DNA from: JAHCHG01 sp038246645
GTDB lineage: Bacteria; Acidobacteriota; Blastocatellia; Pyrinomonadales; Pyrinomonadaceae
Length of the DNA: 64,000 nucleotides
Reading direction: 5' to 3'
Assembly: GCA_038246645.1 (NCBI GenBank)
Contig: JBBRVS010000003.1
Location: 21,305 to 85,304 of the forward strand
In this document: positions 17,441 to 26,520 of the stretch, piece after piece
Position numbering within the stretch: position 1 is the first letter of the stretch
How the letters are laid out: each line of letters begins with the position of its first letter
The notes under the pieces: model-generated
Seen by the model: only the letters and a program-made list of their open reading frames with translations
Told to the model about the DNA's origin: nothing
Databases searched by the model: none
Position numbers and translations under genes: made by a program

Positions 17441-20020
17441 TTAACGAACTTTAAGCAGCGGATCGCCGAGCAGAGTCCAGGACAACCGGACATCTCTGCC
17501 GCCGAAAACATTCATCTTGGCATCTTTGATCAAATCTCCGATTCTAGTCATATTGCCTTCGGAAGTTTTTTGATAAAAACGTCTGGCTAAAACTTCCTGC
17601 ACATCGGGCGTAGTTTTCCCGGAAGAAGCCCAAACAGCCACGCCGCCGCCATTCTGTGCTTTTAAGACAAGTTCCGCCAAACTATCATTATTCGCCGCCA
17701 AAAAGTATCCGTTCAAACAGGTCAGCATCGTAAATACCGAATAATTGGTGCCGTTTGCCATCGAGGGAACATCCGCCGAACTATAAAAATTCGTTGCCGC
17801 CCAAAGATTCGGCGCACCGTGTCCCGAATAATTGACCAAAAATCTGCCGTTATTCAGTTCTGCCAGAAGAGTTGTCCGCGCATTCGTATCGGCGCGATTT
17901 ACCATAACGGAAGTTGTTGCGACGGGAAGTTCATTGGCTAACCGTTGGCTCATTCCGGCAAAATCGTAACCATTCGGCAAATCGCTGGCAAAAAGCGCAC
18001 CTCTTGAAAATCCTTGATGGGAAGTTACCTCGAAAACAGATACTTTGTTAAGCATTCGGGTAACATCCGCCGCCGTTTTCGCCGGGATTCTTCCAACAGC
18101 AAGTTCCGCTAACCCGTCATCATTAAAATCCGCTAACGCTTCATCGCTTCCGGTTTCTTCATATGCGGTATCAAACATTTTGGTCGGAACAAAATTCGCA
18201 AACGGGTTTGTCGTATAACCTCGCGGATCCCAGCTGGCGTCGCCGAGAATAAGCACGTAATTCGGCGGGGTTTGCCAGTTGTTTTTGGCAAATTGAAGAA
18301 ATGAACGAATCGAATTTGCGCTGGTAATTCCGTAATTAAACTCGTCAAAAATATCATCAACCCGAACTATTTTGACCGAAAAGCCTTGATTTATTCGGTA
18401 ATCAGCCCAATCTTCGGCTTCGTTCATCCAATTTTTATGGGTAATGATTATTAACTCGGCATTATAATTCGTATTTGTTAAAAGGGATGGTGTGTTTTCC
18501 TCGATCGTATCAATTGATAAAACCGCGTTTTGAGCCGCTGCAAAAAATTTTCGGCTGCGGTTTGCCGGGATAATTACGCCGAAATTTCCGTTGTCCTCAG
18601 TTTGTTGTAAATTTGTGACGACCGTCGGCGCATCGGGATATGTCGTATCTAAAACTCTGAAATTGTTTGAAGTAAATCCTTTAACTTCAAATTGCTTTAA
18701 AGGTTTGGCATAAAAAGACAAAGCGTTTTGTTTTGCCAGATAATTTCTCGAATAATTCACTTTGACGGATTCAACCAAGCTGACATCATTTGTCGCCGTC
18801 GGAACTTTGAATAAAATACTATTTGAACCTTCAATTAAAAGCGATGTCGGAATTTGATAGGTTTTTGTCATCAAATTCAGATTACTTCCCGTCATCGGTG
18901 CCAGCGGAACATTATTTAAGGTAATGTTTATATTATGCGGTGTGGCAGTAACTCCTTGAACACCAATTGTTAAGACTGTTTCGGTAATACTTTGATCAAT
19001 GCCGTCCAAATCAAATGTAACGGTTACACCGGCAGTGCCAATAATTTTATCGCTGAAAAAATTATTGGCACCGCCATTTCTCAGCGATGAAAAATAAAGA
19101 AGGCGATCAGCTCTGTAAAATGATTGCTCATAACTGTTTGAAACCACATTACCGGCAAGCCGGCGGCGAACGCTCGGTTGAATTCTTTTTCCGGCTTGTG
19201 CGCCGTTTATTAAAAAATAAATTTGCGTGCCGGATTCAATCGTGTCAATTCCCTGCCCGTAGAATTCGATATAATCGTCGCCGTTTCCGACAATAATTGC
19301 TTGTTCATTGCCGTTCATATAAAGCTGCCAATTTGCCGAAGGCGAATTTAAATCAAATCCGGCGTTTTCCAATTCGGTTCGGCTGACGCGATAAATTCCT
19401 TCTTTTTTTACACCGATTTTTACGCCCGGTTGGTCGGCAATCAATCGCTGCCGATCCAAATTCGGCGGCAGAGCATTTTCGGCAATTTCCCGGTGTAATT
19501 CCTTGGTCAGTGAAAATTCGTTTTTTTCAATTCTGAAGTCGGCTTTTTTGGTTTCGTTAATAAGTTGGTCTGAAGTATTTCCCGCAATTCCGACTAAATT
19601 ATCGGTATATTTGGCAAAAATGGGGATTGAAACAGTTTTTTGACCATTGATTGCAAGTGTTTCAATTAAATACATCTGACCGAAACTTCCCTTCGGGTCA
19701 AAAAAAGTATAATTTCCGCCAGGAAAAGTTTCTTCACCATTTTGCAGAAATCCGCCGCTGATCAGATATGGATTTACCTGTTCCTTATTACTGCCGTTTA
19801 TCCGATAAACATTAAAGCCCAAGTTATTTGATTCAACTTCCATCTGCCATTTAAACCAGACTCCGTTGCCGTCCGAAAATGCTTCCGCCGAAGCAAATTC
19901 AGTCGAAATTGTATTGAAATTTTTTATGATATTGGTTCGCTCTTGTTTTTGCGCCGAAATCGCCAAGTTTAGGGTTAAAAACAAAATAGTAATGACGAAA
20001 AATGAAATTACTCGATTCAT
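17441..20020 (-). CDS. Secreted C25 (gingipain-like) cysteine peptidase
   Basis: About 859 residues with an N-terminal signal peptide (MNRVISFFVITILFLTLNLA-ISAQ). The N-terminal half is beta-rich. The C25 catalytic domain begins around YNAELIIITHKNWMNEAEDW and includes YVLILGDASWDPRG. The catalytic dyad is visible: His in YSGHG (about 734) and Cys in LTCLNG (about 768). It ends at LSWTLLGDPLLKVR with no Ig-like or type IX sorting domain, so export by Sec to the periplasm or surface by another route is likely. ATG 20020 is chosen because it starts the signal peptide and has AGGAG upstream; the frame extends to 20059 without support. Gingipains cleave after Arg or Lys; specificity here is unknown. 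Confidence 0.87.
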   Translation of the reverse strand: MNRVISFFVITILFLTLNLAISAQKQERTNIIKNFNTISTEFASAEAFSDGNGVWFKWQMEVESNNLGFNVYRINGSNKEQVNPYLISGGFLQNGEETFPGGNYTFFDPKGSFGQMYLIETLAINGQKTVSIPIFAKYTDNLVGIAGNTSDQLINETKKADFRIEKNEFSLTKELHREIAENALPPNLDRQRLIADQPGVKIGVKKEGIYRVSRTELENAGFDLNSPSANWQLYMNGNEQAIIVGNGDDYIEFYGQGIDTIESGTQIYFLINGAQAGKRIQPSVRRRLAGNVVSNSYEQSFYRADRLLYFSSLRNGGANNFFSDKIIGTAGVTVTFDLDGIDQSITETVLTIGVQGVTATPHNINITLNNVPLAPMTGSNLNLMTKTYQIPTSLLIEGSNSILFKVPTATNDVSLVESVKVNYSRNYLAKQNALSFYAKPLKQFEVKGFTSNNFRVLDTTYPDAPTVVTNLQQTEDNGNFGVIIPANRSRKFFAAAQNAVLSIDTIEENTPSLLTNTNYNAELIIITHKNWMNEAEDWADYRINQGFSVKIVRVDDIFDEFNYGITSANSIRSFLQFAKNNWQTPPNYVLILGDASWDPRGYTTNPFANFVPTKMFDTAYEETGSDEALADFNDDGLAELAVGRIPAKTAADVTRMLNKVSVFEVTSHQGFSRGALFASDLPNGYDFAGMSQRLANELPVATTSVMVNRADTNARTTLLAELNNGRFLVNYSGHGAPNLWAATNFYSSADVPSMANGTNYSVFTMLTCLNGYFLAANNDSLAELVLKAQNGGGVAVWASSGKTTPDVQEVLARRFYQKTSEGNMTRIGDLIKDAKMNVFGGRDVRLSWTLLGDPLLKVR

Positions 20021-20272
20021 AATTTTTTTGCACTCCTGACAGAGAAGACCTTTATACAAGAAAAGTTTCCTGTTTGATTGAAACGTTAATAAAGATGGGA
20101 CTGAAATTGCTTATAACTTTACAACTTTTTGATTGATTTGCCAAGATATTTTTTCGTTCGGGCATTTTTTTACCTTGCCGAAAATCTTTTTAATCCAAAA
20201 GGACTTGCAGTATCAGGAAAATAATTTATATCCTATTTCCCTACAAATATTTTTAAAGATTAAAAAATTATT

Positions 20273-22006
20273 ATGAAATCAATCAAAAAGCTTATTGTTT
20301 TAAACGTAATAATCGCCTTTTTTTGCATAACTATTCCCCAAAACTCACAAGTGTTCGCGGCTTGGGGCGATCCTGTTCGCGGTAAAAACGCGATGGTCGC
20401 TTCGCAGCATGAACTTGCTTCAAAAATTGGTGTGGAAGTTATAAAAAAAGGCGGAAATGCCGTTGATGCGGCGATTGCCGTTGCACTGGCATTGGCAGTT
20501 GTTTATCCCGAAGCCGGAAATTTAGGCGGCGGCGGGTTTATGCTGATTCGTCTGAAAGACGGCACAACAACCTCGATAGATTATCGCGAGATGGCTCCAC
20601 AAAAAGCGACACGCGATATTTTCATAGATGAAAAAGGCGAACTTATCAGAGGCGAGGGTTCTTCGACAATCGGTTATCGGGCTTCCGGCGTTCCGGGAAC
20701 TCCGGCGGGAATGGAATATGCCTTCAAAAAATACGGTTCCGGCAAAGTGAAATGGGCGGAACTGGTTGAGCCGTCAAGGAAACTTGCCCAAGACGGTTAT
20801 ATTCTATCATATCGTCTGGCAAATTTGTTTAAAAATTATGAAAAAGGTTTATCACAATATGAAGACAGCAAAAAAATCTTCTTAAACAACGGAAAATTCT
20901 TTGAAGAAGGCGATCTTTTCAAACAACCCGATCTTGCCCAAACGCTGGCGCGAATTCAAAAAGACGGTGCAAAAGGTTTCTATGAAGGCAAAACCGCACA
21001 GTTGATCGCCGACGATATGAAGGCAAATAACGGTTTGATCACGCTGGAAGATTTGAAAAATTATGTCGTCAAAGAAAGAGTTCCGGTACGCGGCACCTAT
21101 CGCGGACACGAAATTATCTCGATGCCGCCGCCGTCTTCGGGCGGAATCGTTCTGATTCAGGTTTTGAATATGCTGGAAAATCACGACATCCGCCAAATGG
21201 GTTGGGCATCGGCGGAAAAATATCACGTTCTGACCGAAGCGATGCGCCGCGCTTTTGCCGACCGCGCCGAATATATGGCTGATCCCGATTTTGCGGATGT
21301 TCCGGCAAAACCGCTGATGGAAAAATCCTACGCCAACGCCCGCAACAAAACGATAAATTTGGAAAAAGCCTCGACCAGTCAGGAGATCCGTAACGGCGAA
21401 CCGGTTGGTAAGGAATCAATGGACACAACACATTTTTCGGTTGTTGATGCGGACGGAAACGTCGTTTCAAATACTTATACGATCAATGATTTATACGGTT
21501 CGCGAGTTACGGCGAAAGGAACGGGAGTTTTGCTCAATGATGAGATGGACGATTTTGCGGCGCAGCCCGGGAAACCGAATCTTTTCGGCTTGATTCAGGG
21601 TGAGCGAAACAAGGTCGAACCGAAAAAACGTCCGCTTTCTTCGATGACTCCGACGATTGTTTTGCGAAAAGACGGAACGGTCTGGTTTGCCATCGGCGCA
21701 CGCGGCGGACCGCGCATTATTTCGGCAGTTTTGCAGGCGACGATCAATTTGATTGACCACGATATGAATATTCAGGAAGCTCTCGACGCGCCCCGCATTC
21801 ATCATCAATGGTTTCCCGATCAAATCTATCACGAGCCGTTCGGTTTAGTTTCCGATACGAGAAATATTCTGGAAAAAATGGGACATAAATTCAATCCTTC
21901 CGCCGGAGGTTTGGCATCGGCGACCGGAATCGCCATCGAAGCCGGAACAAATGTCAGGCTCGGCGCGATTGATTCGCGAAGCGACGGCGCAGCGATTGGG
22001 TATTAA
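20273..22006 (+). CDS. ggt: Gamma-glutamyltransferase / glutathione hydrolase
   Basis: Cleaves the gamma-glutamyl bond of glutathione and related compounds; periplasmic after Sec export (signal peptide about 1-30, ending SQVFAA). 577 residues, the usual length for Ggt precursors. The nucleophile threonine is in MDTTHFSVVD (T385), where autoprocessing would split large and small subunits. Also visible are GGNAVDAAIAVALAL, NLGGGGFM, PPPSSGG and the small-subunit RPLSSMTPT and ARGGPRI motifs. Start ATG 20273 has no strong Shine-Dalgarno. It is divergent from the C25 peptidase gene, with a 250-bp shared promoter region. Release of gamma-glutamyl products might feed the 5-oxoproline genes at 51.7-54.3 kb (speculation). 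Confidence 0.95.
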   Translation: MKSIKKLIVLNVIIAFFCITIPQNSQVFAAWGDPVRGKNAMVASQHELASKIGVEVIKKGGNAVDAAIAVALALAVVYPEAGNLGGGGFMLIRLKDGTTTSIDYREMAPQKATRDIFIDEKGELIRGEGSSTIGYRASGVPGTPAGMEYAFKKYGSGKVKWAELVEPSRKLAQDGYILSYRLANLFKNYEKGLSQYEDSKKIFLNNGKFFEEGDLFKQPDLAQTLARIQKDGAKGFYEGKTAQLIADDMKANNGLITLEDLKNYVVKERVPVRGTYRGHEIISMPPPSSGGIVLIQVLNMLENHDIRQMGWASAEKYHVLTEAMRRAFADRAEYMADPDFADVPAKPLMEKSYANARNKTINLEKASTSQEIRNGEPVGKESMDTTHFSVVDADGNVVSNTYTINDLYGSRVTAKGTGVLLNDEMDDFAAQPGKPNLFGLIQGERNKVEPKKRPLSSMTPTIVLRKDGTVWFAIGARGGPRIISAVLQATINLIDHDMNIQEALDAPRIHHQWFPDQIYHEPFGLVSDTRNILEKMGHKFNPSAGGLASATGIAIEAGTNVRLGAIDSRSDGAAIGY

Positions 22007-22061
22007 ATTTGCAAAGAAACTTTTACTTGAGTTTTTTACAAAAAAAAGGAGAACAAAAAAA

Positions 22062-22955
22062 ATGAAAATTTTCAATCAAAAAAGTATCTTATTAATCGTC
22101 GGATTGGCTTTTGCCCTGTTTGCAACGGCTTGCCAACCTGTTGTAAATAATACAAATACGAATTTAAGCAATGCAAATACGAACACGAATCTGAATACGA
22201 ACGTGAATACCAACACGAATTCAATGAATACAAATACGATGTCCGTAATTGATACAAACGAACCCGACCAATATCAGGCGACTGTTACATTAAAGTTTGA
22301 AACGAGCGGTTCGAATGCCGGCGCGACTCCGCCCCTGAAAGCTGAAGTTGCGCGAAATGGTGCTGACAGAAGAATGGAATTTGCTTTTGCTGGCGGTGAG
22401 AAGTTTGTTTATCTGACAAAAGACGGCAAACAATACTTATTTTCGCCGAACCGCAAACAAATTGCCGAATTAAATAAGGAATCATTAGGTTTTGATGTCA
22501 GAAATCTGATGATGCCGGAACAGATCGTCAATCAGGTGAAAAATTTGAAAGGCGTTGAAATGGTCGGCGAGGAAAAGATTGACGGGCGCGATGCGGTAAA
22601 ATATCGCTACGGTGCAACGACCGACACGCAGACCAAAGCCGGAGAAGTTACGACCGAATCTTTTGTTTTAGTTGATAAAGCAACGGGTTTGCCGCTGCGT
22701 TCGGTAACAGATGCAAGTTCCAATTCGACGAATGTGCAAGGCATCAGCGGTTTGAAATTTATCACCGAAATCAATAACATTCGAGAAACCGCCGAGCCGA
22801 CGCTCTTTGACAGACCGACGGATTACAAGGAAGTTCAACCGGAAGAGATACGCCAACAGATGAACACTTTATTTAGTGCGGCGGCGGCAATTATCGGTCA
22901 GTTAATGAAATCTATGCAGCCGAATCAAACTCCGGCGACTACGCCGACTCCGTAA
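22062..22955 (+). CDS. Outer-membrane lipoprotein with Asn/Thr-rich spacer, LolA/LppX-like fold candidate
   Basis: 297 residues. Start ATG 22062 has AAGGAG upstream. A signal peptide leads to the lipobox LFATAC, so the mature N-terminal Cys would be lipidated. Residues just after it are a low-complexity Asn-Thr repeat (NTNTNLSNANTNTNLN), coded by a degenerate AATACGAA tandem. The folded part (YQATVTLKFETSG ... GKQYLFSPNRKQIAELNK ... EEKIDGRDAVKYRYGA ... DKATGLPLRS) has the alternating pattern of LolA/LppX-type lipid-binding barrels. That fold is my inference; no exact family name is certain. Two codon-level tandem repeats (ATPTTP-like end) close the protein. Probably co-transcribed with the next gene (19-nt gap). 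Confidence 0.7.
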   Translation: MKIFNQKSILLIVGLAFALFATACQPVVNNTNTNLSNANTNTNLNTNVNTNTNSMNTNTMSVIDTNEPDQYQATVTLKFETSGSNAGATPPLKAEVARNGADRRMEFAFAGGEKFVYLTKDGKQYLFSPNRKQIAELNKESLGFDVRNLMMPEQIVNQVKNLKGVEMVGEEKIDGRDAVKYRYGATTDTQTKAGEVTTESFVLVDKATGLPLRSVTDASSNSTNVQGISGLKFITEINNIRETAEPTLFDRPTDYKEVQPEEIRQQMNTLFSAAAAIIGQLMKSMQPNQTPATTPTP

Positions 22956-22974
22956 ATTTACAAGGAAGATTATA

Positions 22975-23742
22975 ATGAGCAAAATTTTGACATTTATTTT
23001 CGGCGTGGTTTTCGGCTTATTAGTCGGCGGCGGTTTGATTTTTTATTTTTTCAGCGGCGCACCGCGTGCCGCACAGCTTCCCGGTCAGCCGATTCAAGCT
23101 CCGGATCCAAACGGCTTGCCGACCGGAACGGCGACCGTTGTTTTAAATCAGCAGTTTTTCGATACGATTTTGGGAACGATTTTTTCGCAGATGAACGCGC
23201 CCGCATTTCCTTTGAATCTGACCGGACAAAATAATTTAGATTCCGCGATCAAACCTGAAAAAATCGCATTTTTGCAGGATAATGCGTGCGACGGGAACAT
23301 CACGCTTCTGCCGGAAGGCAGCGGCGTAAAAACCGGAGTTCGTCTGGAAAACGGTAAGATCAATGCGCCGCTTGCCTTTCGCGGAAGTTACGCGGTTTTC
23401 GGACAATGTTTGCAATTTGCGGGTTGGGCGCAGGCGAATTTAAAACTGCGATATGACCAGACAAACCAGGATGTTTTCGGCGAAATCGAGGTTGAGACGG
23501 TAAATCTCGACGGCGTTTCGCCGATTGCCGGCGGACTTGTTACGCCGCTCGTCCAGACGACTCTGAACAACCGCGTCAATCCGATCACGATTCTGCGCGG
23601 CAAACAGATCGCTCTAAGCGTGCCGATTGCCGCAACGGACGGAACTTTAAACGCACAGGTCAAAGACGTGCGGGCGGAAATCAAGGAAAATGCTTTGAGT
23701 TTATATGTCAGTTACGATTTTTCCGGAACAAAGGGAAATTAG
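22975..23742 (+). CDS. Membrane-anchored protein of unknown function
   Basis: 255 residues. One N-terminal transmembrane segment (ILTFIFGVVFGLLVGGGLIF) with a Pro-rich linker, then an external domain of alternating strands (GTATVVLNQQFFDTILGTIF ... LQFAGWAQANLKLRYD ... VFGEIEVETVNLDG ... NPITILRGKQIALSVPI). The amphipathic pattern resembles lipid-binding or BPI/TULIP-like domains, but this is weak. A possible disulphide pair exists (DNACDGN and FGQCLQF). It follows the lipoprotein gene by 19 nt and has an AAGGAAG Shine-Dalgarno. I do not recognise the family. Confidence 0.6.
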   Translation: MSKILTFIFGVVFGLLVGGGLIFYFFSGAPRAAQLPGQPIQAPDPNGLPTGTATVVLNQQFFDTILGTIFSQMNAPAFPLNLTGQNNLDSAIKPEKIAFLQDNACDGNITLLPEGSGVKTGVRLENGKINAPLAFRGSYAVFGQCLQFAGWAQANLKLRYDQTNQDVFGEIEVETVNLDGVSPIAGGLVTPLVQTTLNNRVNPITILRGKQIALSVPIAATDGTLNAQVKDVRAEIKENALSLYVSYDFSGTKGN

Positions 23743-23752
23743 ATTTCAAAAT

Positions 23753-23850
23753 AGGTCAGAACCGTCTGCGGTAGCGGACGGTTTAACTTACTGTTTTAGA
23801 GTTTGAAAAATTAAACTTCAACCATCCGCTACCGCAGATGGTTCTGACCT
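23753..23850. repeat. Long near-perfect inverted repeat between convergent genes
   Basis: Arms AGGTCAGAACC(g/a)TCTG... at 23753-23783 and 23820-23850 pair over 31 bp with two mismatches around an AT-rich 36-nt centre. The sequence GCGGTAGCGGA is present in both arms. It lies between convergent genes and could fold into a long hairpin in transcripts from either side. Confidence 0.8.
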
Positions 23851-23853
23851 CAA

Positions 23854-24363
23854 TTAATTTTCCCGATTAATATCTGCGGTTTCGCGCCACATTCCTTGCT
23901 GTCCGTTGGAAAAATCCGTAAAACCGATATTCGCTGGCGGCAGTTGTTCGGGCGTTTTTTGTTTTTTGAAATTCCTTCGATAAAATTTGACGATTTTTTC
24001 TTCGAGCATTTCTGTTTCGTTTCCTTCAAAAACAAGAGCGTAAATCATTCGCAAAAATCCGCCCCAGAAAGCAACAAGTGCGGTAAGCCCGGCAAATACT
24101 CCGAAAACTCCGAACATCTCCGAAAGAATTCCAAAAACCGGAACTAAAATCAAACCCGCCAGAATCATTTTCCCGCCTTGTTTTAAGCCTTTTTTGCGAA
24201 CAGACACGAAATTGTTCGTAAAAGTCGGCTGACTGTAAAAATTTTGCGGCAAACTTCCGCCGTTTGAAATAACTTGATTGACTCCGGTTAATAAAAACCC
24301 GCAGCGCGAACAAAAACTCGATGCTTCATTGGCTTGTTGTAAGCCGCAAGTAGGACAGAACAT
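23854..24363 (-). CDS. Zinc-ribbon membrane protein, paralogue 1 of 3
   Basis: 169 residues. N-terminal zinc ribbon MFCPTCGLQQ...SFCSRCGF (two CxxC knuckles), then GVNQVISNGGSLPQ, which is also found in the two neighbours. Two transmembrane helices follow (GGKMILAGLILVPVFGILSE and FAGLTALVAFWGGFLRMIYA) and a short cytoplasmic tail. Both adjacent paralogues share the ribbon, the NGG(A/S/T)L motif and the L-P-P tail element, so this is a tandem family expansion. No enzymatic motif is seen. Role unknown; such proteins may be membrane-bound sensors or scaffolds. Confidence 0.72.
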   Translation of the reverse strand: MFCPTCGLQQANEASSFCSRCGFLLTGVNQVISNGGSLPQNFYSQPTFTNNFVSVRKKGLKQGGKMILAGLILVPVFGILSEMFGVFGVFAGLTALVAFWGGFLRMIYALVFEGNETEMLEEKIVKFYRRNFKKQKTPEQLPPANIGFTDFSNGQQGMWRETADINREN

Positions 24364-24395
24364 AAAAAATAATCTCCAATAATTTCAATAAAAAT

Positions 24396-24950
24396 CTAAA
24401 TATCCTTGTTTAATAATTTCGTGGTTTCATCGGTCACGCTTCCTTCGACCAAATCGTTCGTATCGCGCCAATTTCCCTGCGTCGGAGGAATATAAGTTTC
24501 CACCGGAATCGTCTGTTGCGGCGGCAGAGCCTTTTCCGTTTTCTTTTTTCCGATCAAATTCTGCGCCGATTCGATAACTTTTCCCGAATGCGGGCTTTCC
24601 GCCGTTGCGCCTTCATTCGATTCAAAAAGCATGGCGTAAGCCATTCGCAAAAGTCCGCCGACTCCTAATAGAATAGCGGAAATAACGACCAGAAACGGCT
24701 CGGCTTCGGCAGCGATTGTCAAAATGGAAATGATCGGAACAACCAGAAAAGTCAGTAAAAAAATAAATAAACCTTGTTTCAAACCTCTGGTTCGATCATT
24801 GCCATCCGCCGATTTTTTTAATTCGGAATTCTGAACTAACGCTCCGCCGTTATCAATTAAAGCAATCACGCCCGTCATCAAAAAGCCGCACCGCGAGCAA
24901 AATTTTGTTTCTTTAGAAATTTGTTCCTGACTGCAATTCGGACAATACAT
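24396..24950 (-). CDS. Zinc-ribbon membrane protein, paralogue 2 of 3
   Basis: 184 residues. Zinc ribbon MYCPNCSQEQ...KFCSRCGF, then TGVIALIDNGGALVQ. Two transmembrane helices (LFIFLLTFLVVPIISILTI and PFLVVISAILLGVGGLLRMA), then a soluble tail with LPPQQTIPVETYIPPTQGNW and the end motif GSVTDETTKLLNKDI. The same end motif, SVTEGTTKLL, closes paralogue 3. It is 32 nt upstream of paralogue 1 on the same strand. The conserved short tail suggests a phosphorylation or binding site (inference; Thr-rich and near a kinase-rich genome background). Confidence 0.72.
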   Translation of the reverse strand: MYCPNCSQEQISKETKFCSRCGFLMTGVIALIDNGGALVQNSELKKSADGNDRTRGLKQGLFIFLLTFLVVPIISILTIAAEAEPFLVVISAILLGVGGLLRMAYAMLFESNEGATAESPHSGKVIESAQNLIGKKKTEKALPPQQTIPVETYIPPTQGNWRDTNDLVEGSVTDETTKLLNKDI

Positions 24951-24958
24951 AGTTTTCT

Positions 24959-25083
24959 TAAAGTGAAAAAGTTTAGAAGTTACTCCATATTTGATGAATG
25001 TGATTTTTTTTCAACTAAACCCTTAAAATGAAAGAGCTAAAAAAACTTTTTCACTTTTTAAACTTTTTCACTTTTAAACTTTA
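24959..25083. repeat. Intergenic inverted element with tandem GTGAAAA-type arms (copy 3)
   Basis: Left arm TAAAGTGAAAAAGTTTAGAA (from 24959), right arm AAACTTTTTCACTTTTAAAC (to 25083) with an additional CTTTTTCACTTTTT unit at 25047. It separates two zinc-ribbon paralogues, and its right edge coincides with the stop codon of the gene ending at 25081. Confidence 0.7.
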
Positions 25084-25635
25084 TTCTTCTTTTTTCAAAA
25101 GTTTTGTCGTGCCTTCCGTCACGCTCGGTCGGACGAGTTCGCCGGTGTCTGGGGCTTTCCAGTTGCTGACCGGAGAAACATATTCCTGGGCTGTTTGTGT
25201 TTGCTGCGGCGGCAGAGCATTTTGTGCCTGATTTCCGTGCAAATGAGCCGGATTGTTGATATTTGCATTTCCAATGTTTGCGTTCTGAAAATATGCCGGC
25301 AGTTCTTTTTTAGCAGGTTTTAAGACTAAAACGGAAAAAAGTAAAATCATCAAACCGCCGAAAATACCGATTATTGCAGACATTCCCGCCAATTCTTCGA
25401 CATCCATAATTCCCCAGAACGGCGTTAGAATCAACACGAAAAAGATAAACCAGAAGAGGCTGAATATAACGCCGTTGCGCCGCGAGAAAAAAGACTTATC
25501 ACCCAATTCGAGCAATTGCGGCAGCGTTCCGCCGTTTGCCAACACTTCCGAAATAATTCCCAACGGCAAACCGCAGCGCGAACAAAATCTCAAATCCCCA
25601 AATGCCTGCTCTTGACCACAACGCGGACAAAACAT
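25081..25635 (-). CDS. Zinc-ribbon membrane protein, paralogue 3 of 3
   Basis: 184 residues. Zinc ribbon MFCPRCGQEQ...RFCSRCGL, then GIISEVLANGGTLPQLLELG. Two transmembrane helices (GVIFSLFWFIFFVLILTPF and MSAIIGIFGGLMILLFSVLVL). The tail is Asn-rich (ANIGNANINN), then LPPQQTQTAQEYVSPVSNW and the end motif RPSVTEGTTKLLKKEE. Stop codon TAA reads from within the repeat element at 24959-25083. Shine-Dalgarno AGGAG lies before the ATG. Clearly homologous to the two genes downstream; no function can be assigned. Confidence 0.72.
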   Translation of the reverse strand: MFCPRCGQEQAFGDLRFCSRCGLPLGIISEVLANGGTLPQLLELGDKSFFSRRNGVIFSLFWFIFFVLILTPFWGIMDVEELAGMSAIIGIFGGLMILLFSVLVLKPAKKELPAYFQNANIGNANINNPAHLHGNQAQNALPPQQTQTAQEYVSPVSNWKAPDTGELVRPSVTEGTTKLLKKEE

Positions 25636-25755
25636 TTTTTTTCTCCTAAAAAAGTTAAATTCTATAGAACTTGTGACAATCTATTGATAACGCGTTGTCA
25701 TAAAAACCCTACGTTAAACTATTACCGAGAGTTCGTTCAAAATCAAGTTTTCTTT

Positions 25756-26229
25756 TCAGCTAACCGATTTTTTACCGGAAAACGTTTGAAAAACCGCAAA
25801 AGCGCGACCTTGAAAATGTTCGGCGCGAGCAATTGTTTCGATTAAAAGTTCCGCAATTGTCGTGAGTTTTTCCGGCGCGGGAATTTCCTTGTACAAATCT
25901 TTATCTGAAATAAAATAACCAAACCCATTCTGCCTTGTTTGTTCGACTTCCCGTAAATAATCGAGAATCTTCCCGCTCGTCGAAAGTTCTTCCGGCAAAC
26001 TCCATTCAAACGGATCATCCCAGAGTTTGACGGTGATTCCGCCGAAAGTCTGCTCGACCGCGCCCGCGCTTCGCAAAATAAATTCACCGAATGAGAACAT
26101 CGTGTAAATTTCCTTCATCTCATCCGGCTTCCAAAAAAGTTTGTCCGGCGAAATTTTTTTTACTAATTCTTCCGATCTTTCGTGCAGTTTCTTAAATTGC
26201 GCGTCAAATATATTTATTAATGTTTTCAT
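25756..26229 (-). CDS. DinB-like four-helix-bundle protein
   Basis: 157 residues, predicted all alpha. The start MKTLINIFDAQFKKLHERSEELVKKI followed by PDKLFWKPDE and the SFGEFILRSAGAVEQTFGG helix fit the DinB/YfiT-like superfamily, whose members often bind a metal with three histidines and act as thiol-dependent transferases or hydrolases. Only H16 and the late H in ARAEHFQG are obvious, so the metal triad may be incomplete. It is a single gene between a zinc-ribbon gene and a repeat element. Substrate unknown; assignment to the superfamily is moderate. Confidence 0.6.
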   Translation of the reverse strand: MKTLINIFDAQFKKLHERSEELVKKISPDKLFWKPDEMKEIYTMFSFGEFILRSAGAVEQTFGGITVKLWDDPFEWSLPEELSTSGKILDYLREVEQTRQNGFGYFISDKDLYKEIPAPEKLTTIAELLIETIARAEHFQGRAFAVFQTFSGKKSVS

Positions 26230-26320
26230 AAAAAAAAGAGCGACAAGATTTTAACTTGCCGCCCGTTTATTGTCATCCTGATATTAAGAATGTTTGTAAA
26301 TGATTAGGTCTTTGAGGATT

Positions 26321-26470
26321 GGTGAAAAAGTTTAAAAGTGAAAATGTGAAAAAGTTTTTAATACTTTCGATCTTCGATTTTTTTGAAAAATAACCGGCTT
26401 TTACCGAAAAAGGTTTGTTCATCAGACAAAAATGAACTTTTTCACTTTTTCACACTTTCACTTTTTCACC
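26321..26470. repeat. Intergenic inverted element with tandem GTGAAAA-type arms (copy 4)
   Basis: Left arm GGTGAAAAAGTTTAAAAGTG (from 26321), right arm CACTTTTTCACACTTTCACT (to 26470). The inner segment (about 26390-26434, with CGAAAAAGGTTTGTTCATCA) is the reverse complement of the interior of the 3583 element. No ORF. Confidence 0.75.
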
Positions 26471-26520
26471 ATGTCTAAATATCTGACGGGCATCAAATAA
26501 GAATGTTTTACTTATTAAAT

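Noticed and set aside
17441..20020. Type IX secreted gingipain
   Set aside because: No C-terminal sorting domain is visible.
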